Source: Kingdonia uniflora
Lineage: Eukaryota; Streptophyta; Magnoliopsida; Ranunculales; Circaeasteraceae
Direction: 5' to 3'
Assembly (NCBI GenBank): GCA_014058105.1
Contig: JACGCM010000882.1
Span: 558,001 to 622,000, forward strand
DNA length: 64,000 bases
Made by a program: the position numbers and the translations under genes. Below are positions 60,776 through 64,000 of the stretch, one piece after another (the stretch's first letter is position 1; each line of letters starts with the position of its first letter). The notes under the pieces were generated by a model. The model was not told the DNA's origin, ran no database searches, and was given only the letters and a program-made list of their open reading frames with translations.

Positions 60776-62416
60776 TATACCTTCGGCTTTTTAGTTTATG
60801 TATAGTTTTTAGCGTTTTTCTTATCTCGATATTACCTGTTGTAATTCGAGAATAAGTCGTTCATTATATGAGGTTTTACTCAATTAGCAATTTATGGTAC
60901 TTAGTGATTTCTATGTTCTTTCTCTGTTGAACTTTATCATTATATCAGATTAAAGTAGACTTAGTATCATCAAAAATACTTTTGGAATTCACCATGGATA
61001 TAGAGATATTGAGGCATTGGATTTATAACAAAGACGAATACAGATTAGGGGAAATTTTTGTATCAAAATTCATAAGCATGAAAACATATAGTTATGGTAT
61101 ACAAAATGTGCTTTGCGAGTAACGGAAAACCATAAACTAAAGAATGTAATACAATTCCATGTTAGAATGGTTAAGGGTAAAGCTATAATGAGAGTAAGAG
61201 ATAAAACTTGAATGATTGATCTACACATCCAAATGAAGATGAACGTAAGAAAAACATCCAGAACACCTTTCAGACCTTAATTTACTTCACACCTTTTAGT
61301 ATCCACCCAGCAATTGTCTTCGCAACTTTCGCTTCTTTCAATCTTCCTCTTATTGGCGAATTCTACCTTAGCACCAATTTAGATGCAAATATAACTTGAG
61401 GTTCACAAAAAGAAAGTTATATGTCGGGTCCCATTGAGAGTAAACAACTTCCACTGAGTAACATACAACTTTAGCTATGCTTGGGACAATACTAAGAAAC
61501 TGTAGAGTAATTTATGTATCCACGAATGATTCTCATACCATACAATTGCAGTAATATCTATAACACAACTCTGGAATAGGTTTTGCAATCTAAACATATA
61601 TCAAAGTGATGTGTTTTATTGGTGATTTTACAATCTGGATACGATTTATAGTGTTGAAGTTTTTTTGGTGAAGAACTTCGTAATTAGTTGCTCCCAATAT
61701 CTCAACTCACACCTTTCCTTTCTTCATTTTTGTTCAATTTGATAATATAGAAGGTTTATATGAAGAAATGACCTTGTTTGTGTCAATATTAAGAAAGTTG
61801 CAAGCATAACTTTGTTATACTAGCTTCCATCCATCGAAGTCATACATAACATATACATGAAAAATGAATTATGCATGAAACTCTCATGTGATTTATTTTT
61901 CTTTGATAAGACTTTTTGGAAGACTAATTCTATGTACAAAATACTTATACTAAATAAATTGTGGGACGTCCCTTAAGAGTACAAATTGAATAAAATTGTA
62001 AAATATTAGATTAACTAGAGTTGTTTTAGCTCAATATGCTACTTTTGTGTGTAATAAGACTTGTAAAAGTAGAGTAAATAATGTTTAAAGACTAAAGGAA
62101 TGTAGTTTCTTAATTTGATGCTATGAAAAGTAAAGTGCTTGAAGAAAATAAAGCATATGCTTGTAGGACTTTGTTACCCAAAAAGGGTTTATTTACAATC
62201 TTTTTGAAATTATATTTATGTTGGTACAAAATGGTTGATTGCTTCTACTAAACGACTCTACCAAGACATACAAAGATGGCGCGGAGCTGCTTTGAACAAC
62301 TGGAAGAGAGATTACCCAGTATCTGTTAGTCGTCGACATTTTTCTACAACATTTAAAGAGTTCTCTCTCTCTCTCACACACAATTGGTTTCCCTGCCTGA
62401 GGTGGGCTATGGCTTA
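60776..62416. other. AT-rich intergenic, no gene seen
   Basis: The first 200 bp look like the 3' UTR of the F-box remnant and are shared with 63380-63625. The rest is AT-rich with no credible frame or element. Confidence 0.5.
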
Positions 62417-62792
62417 GAGCATCCATAGCAGCCTCTATATAATAGGGAGTACTTTTGAGGAGTTTCAACCCAACTTTGATGTTGTGGATGTAGCAGACTC
62501 CCTACAAAAAGGAGCCACATCACATAATTAACTACCTAAATCACTTCAAATTAGTTAAGTTTAAAAATAAGAGGCAAAAAATAACCTTTTTGTTTACTTT
62601 AAACCTCTAAAGCAACTTTACACGTAATATAAGAGTCCTACGTGTCTCACCAAATATTTCTCTAGACTCCCCATACCTGAGGAGAGAGAAAGAGAAAAAT
62701 AGGGATAGGGAGTCTCATCGGGAGTCTATAAAAGCCATTTTAATACTTTTTGCCTCCCTAAAATAAGTTTAGGGAGGCTGATGTGGATGCTC
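62417..62792. mobile_element. Tourist-like MITE, 376 bp
   Basis: The left end GAGCATCCATAGCAGCCTC pairs with GAGGCTGATGTGGATGCTC at the right, and TTA flanks both sides (62414-62416 and 62793-62795). The interior is AT-rich, with a second inner inverted pair (AGGGAGTACTT and AGGGAGTCT words). Same TIR type as the 118-bp element at 1318-1435. Confidence 0.75.
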
Positions 62793-62868
62793 TTATGGGG
62801 CTGTTATTTTGATGATGGGGCTGATTGATTTGGTTGATCTTAAAATTGCGGCACAAAGTATATTATAT

Positions 62869-62978
62869 TGCCGAATCAGTTGACATCTTTAAAAGAACTG
62901 CCCAATAATTCGGCATATTAGTAAAATTTCATGCCGAATGATTCGGCAATATTTACAATATTGACAAATGATTCGGCA
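62869..62978. repeat. Cluster of five ATTCGGCA / TGCCGAAT words
   Basis: Exact copies at 62869-62876 (minus), 62908-62915 (plus), 62932-62939 (minus), 62941-62948 (plus) and 62971-62978 (plus). The middle pair forms the 17-bp palindrome TGCCGAATGATTCGGCA. Two variant copies (AATAATTAGGCATA near 63005 and GCCCAATAATT near 62900) follow the same theme. Confidence 0.8.
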
Positions 62979-63239
62979 TTATTAGGCTAGTTTTACAAAT
63001 ATGCCCAATAATTAGGCATATCTAGGTGGATGCCCGCTAATTATCAAACCAGTCTCATGGCTTCTTCTTCATTTGTATCTCCCTCTCTTGTATTTATCTC
63101 TAAATATTCATGTTGGAGACCAACAAGGTAAGCTCACTCTCCTCTCAAATTCAAGATCACAAACTCTCAATATCATCACCCGAAGTTATAGTCTAGGAAT
63201 ATGATAGGTTGTGCATTTATAAGGGGTGCATTTAGATAG

Positions 63240-63640
63240 GTTTCACTGTAATATCATCACCCCAAGTTATATTCTACGAATATGATATCCGTGAGCCATC
63301 TTATGAAGCATTTTTGTTCAGGGTGATGCATAAACCAAATTCATTCAGTTTTTCTGGTTCTTCATTTCATGTCAATAGTCTTGTCCCATTGGCAAACTTA
63401 CATAATTTTACCTCATTTTTGTTAGTTTATGTAAGGTTTTCGCGTTTTACTTATCTCAAGATTACCTGTTGCAATTCGAGAATAAGTGGTTTATGATACA
63501 TTTTATGACCTTTTTAATTAGCAATTTATGGTATATATTAATAGGCCTTATAGTGATTTCTCAGTTTTTTTCTCTGTTGAACTTTTATCATTATATCAGA
63601 CTAAAATGAACTTTGTATCATTAAGTATTTTACTCATCTG
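63240..63640 (+). pseudogene. Second F-box-associated remnant and 3' UTR copy
   Basis: From 63317 the sequence parallels 60677-60975: CAGGG(A/T)GA(C/T)GCA(G/T)AAACC, then KPNSF...FHVNSLVPL in the protein. It then has the same 3' UTR words (TTACCTGTTG(T/C)AATTCGAG, TTAGCAATTTATGGTA, TCTCTGTTGAACTTT). Upstream VIFYEYDI-like residues hint at more of the FBA domain. A local 82-bp tandem duplication lies at about 63170-63289. Confidence 0.45.
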
Positions 63641-64000
63641 GAGCTCTCTAGGAAGTCTGTCTCTCAAAGCCAATATTATTGGGGGGTTAACTTTAGCCAA
63701 TATTATAATTAGTGATATGGATGTTATAAAAAGAATCGATGACAGAAATTTTAAGCGCTATCTAACGGTTGGGACTTAATTAATTTTACAAAGCCAAATG
63801 ATCTGAGCCATCAAATTAATCCTCGACGCAGGAGAATTGGGAAATGAAAGGCACTGATTAAATATTTGTCGATCACCTGTATCCTTAGTAGTACATATGT
63901 TCTTTAATTTTTAGATGATGTATATTGGCCCATCTACGTATGCACTATATGAGTAATTTATACCACTGAAAGTCTAATTACGGAGTACTTAATGCTAGCG
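63641..64000. other. Right edge, no gene seen
   Basis: AT-rich sequence. The weak open frame at 63528-63779 overlaps the repeated 3' UTR and has no motif. Confidence 0.4.

Noticed and set aside
1..64000. tRNA, rRNA and CRISPR features
   Set aside because: I looked for cloverleaf-like boxes and regular direct-repeat arrays; only the SINE boxes at 35377-35433 and the 44-bp array in the Tat element were found.

Overview
This is a stretch of plant nuclear DNA, most likely from a eudicot. The evidence is spliced multi-exon genes with GT-AG introns, a plastid-type argininosuccinate lyase, plant-type E1 and REC8 proteins, a CC-NBS-LRR remnant, and a dense load of plant transposons (LINE, Ty1-copia, Ty3-gypsy of the Tat lineage, Tourist-like MITEs and a SINE). 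The species cannot be read from the sequence.

Layout. From 0.5 to 6.2 kb lies a graveyard: a CC-NBS-LRR pseudogene on the minus strand split by a 118-bp Tourist-like MITE, LINE fragments on both strands, a Myb/SANT-like fragment and a truncated copia piece. From 6.7 to 37.8 kb lies the gene island: PNGase A (minus, 2 exons), an NPG1-like pseudogene fragment (minus), argininosuccinate lyase (minus, 7 exons), ubiquitin-activating enzyme E1 (plus, 6 coding exons), the meiotic cohesin kleisin REC8/SYN1 (plus, 20 exons) and a ubiquitin-like/LRR protein (minus, 10 exons). I reconstructed exon borders for all five intact genes, and reading phase is conserved across every junction. From 39.4 to 43.3 kb lies a decayed LINE (minus) that carries a solo Tat LTR. 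From 44.7 to 60.0 kb lies one 15.3-kb Tat-lineage Ty3-gypsy element with both LTRs, broken gag/pol, five 44-bp tandem repeats and an antisense gene-like region with its own TATA box and an apparent intron. From 60.1 to 64 kb lie two F-box-associated-domain remnants sharing their 3' ends, plus a second MITE of the type found in the resistance pseudogene.

The functional genes are not an operon and serve separate roles: glycoprotein de-N-glycosylation, arginine synthesis, ubiquitin activation, meiotic cohesion and an uncharacterised UBL-LRR protein. From memory, two neighbour pairs of Arabidopsis (PNGase A with SYN1 on chromosome 5, and UBL-LRR with UBA1 on chromosome 2) are interleaved here. 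That would fit a pre-duplication gene order later split by fractionation in Arabidopsis.

The points most worth a second look are the spliced-looking antisense transcription unit of the Tat element, the inverted repeat in the UBL-LRR intron whose two arms give the filled and empty site of a SINE insertion, and the interleaved synteny. All comparisons were made by eye; no alignment or search was run.
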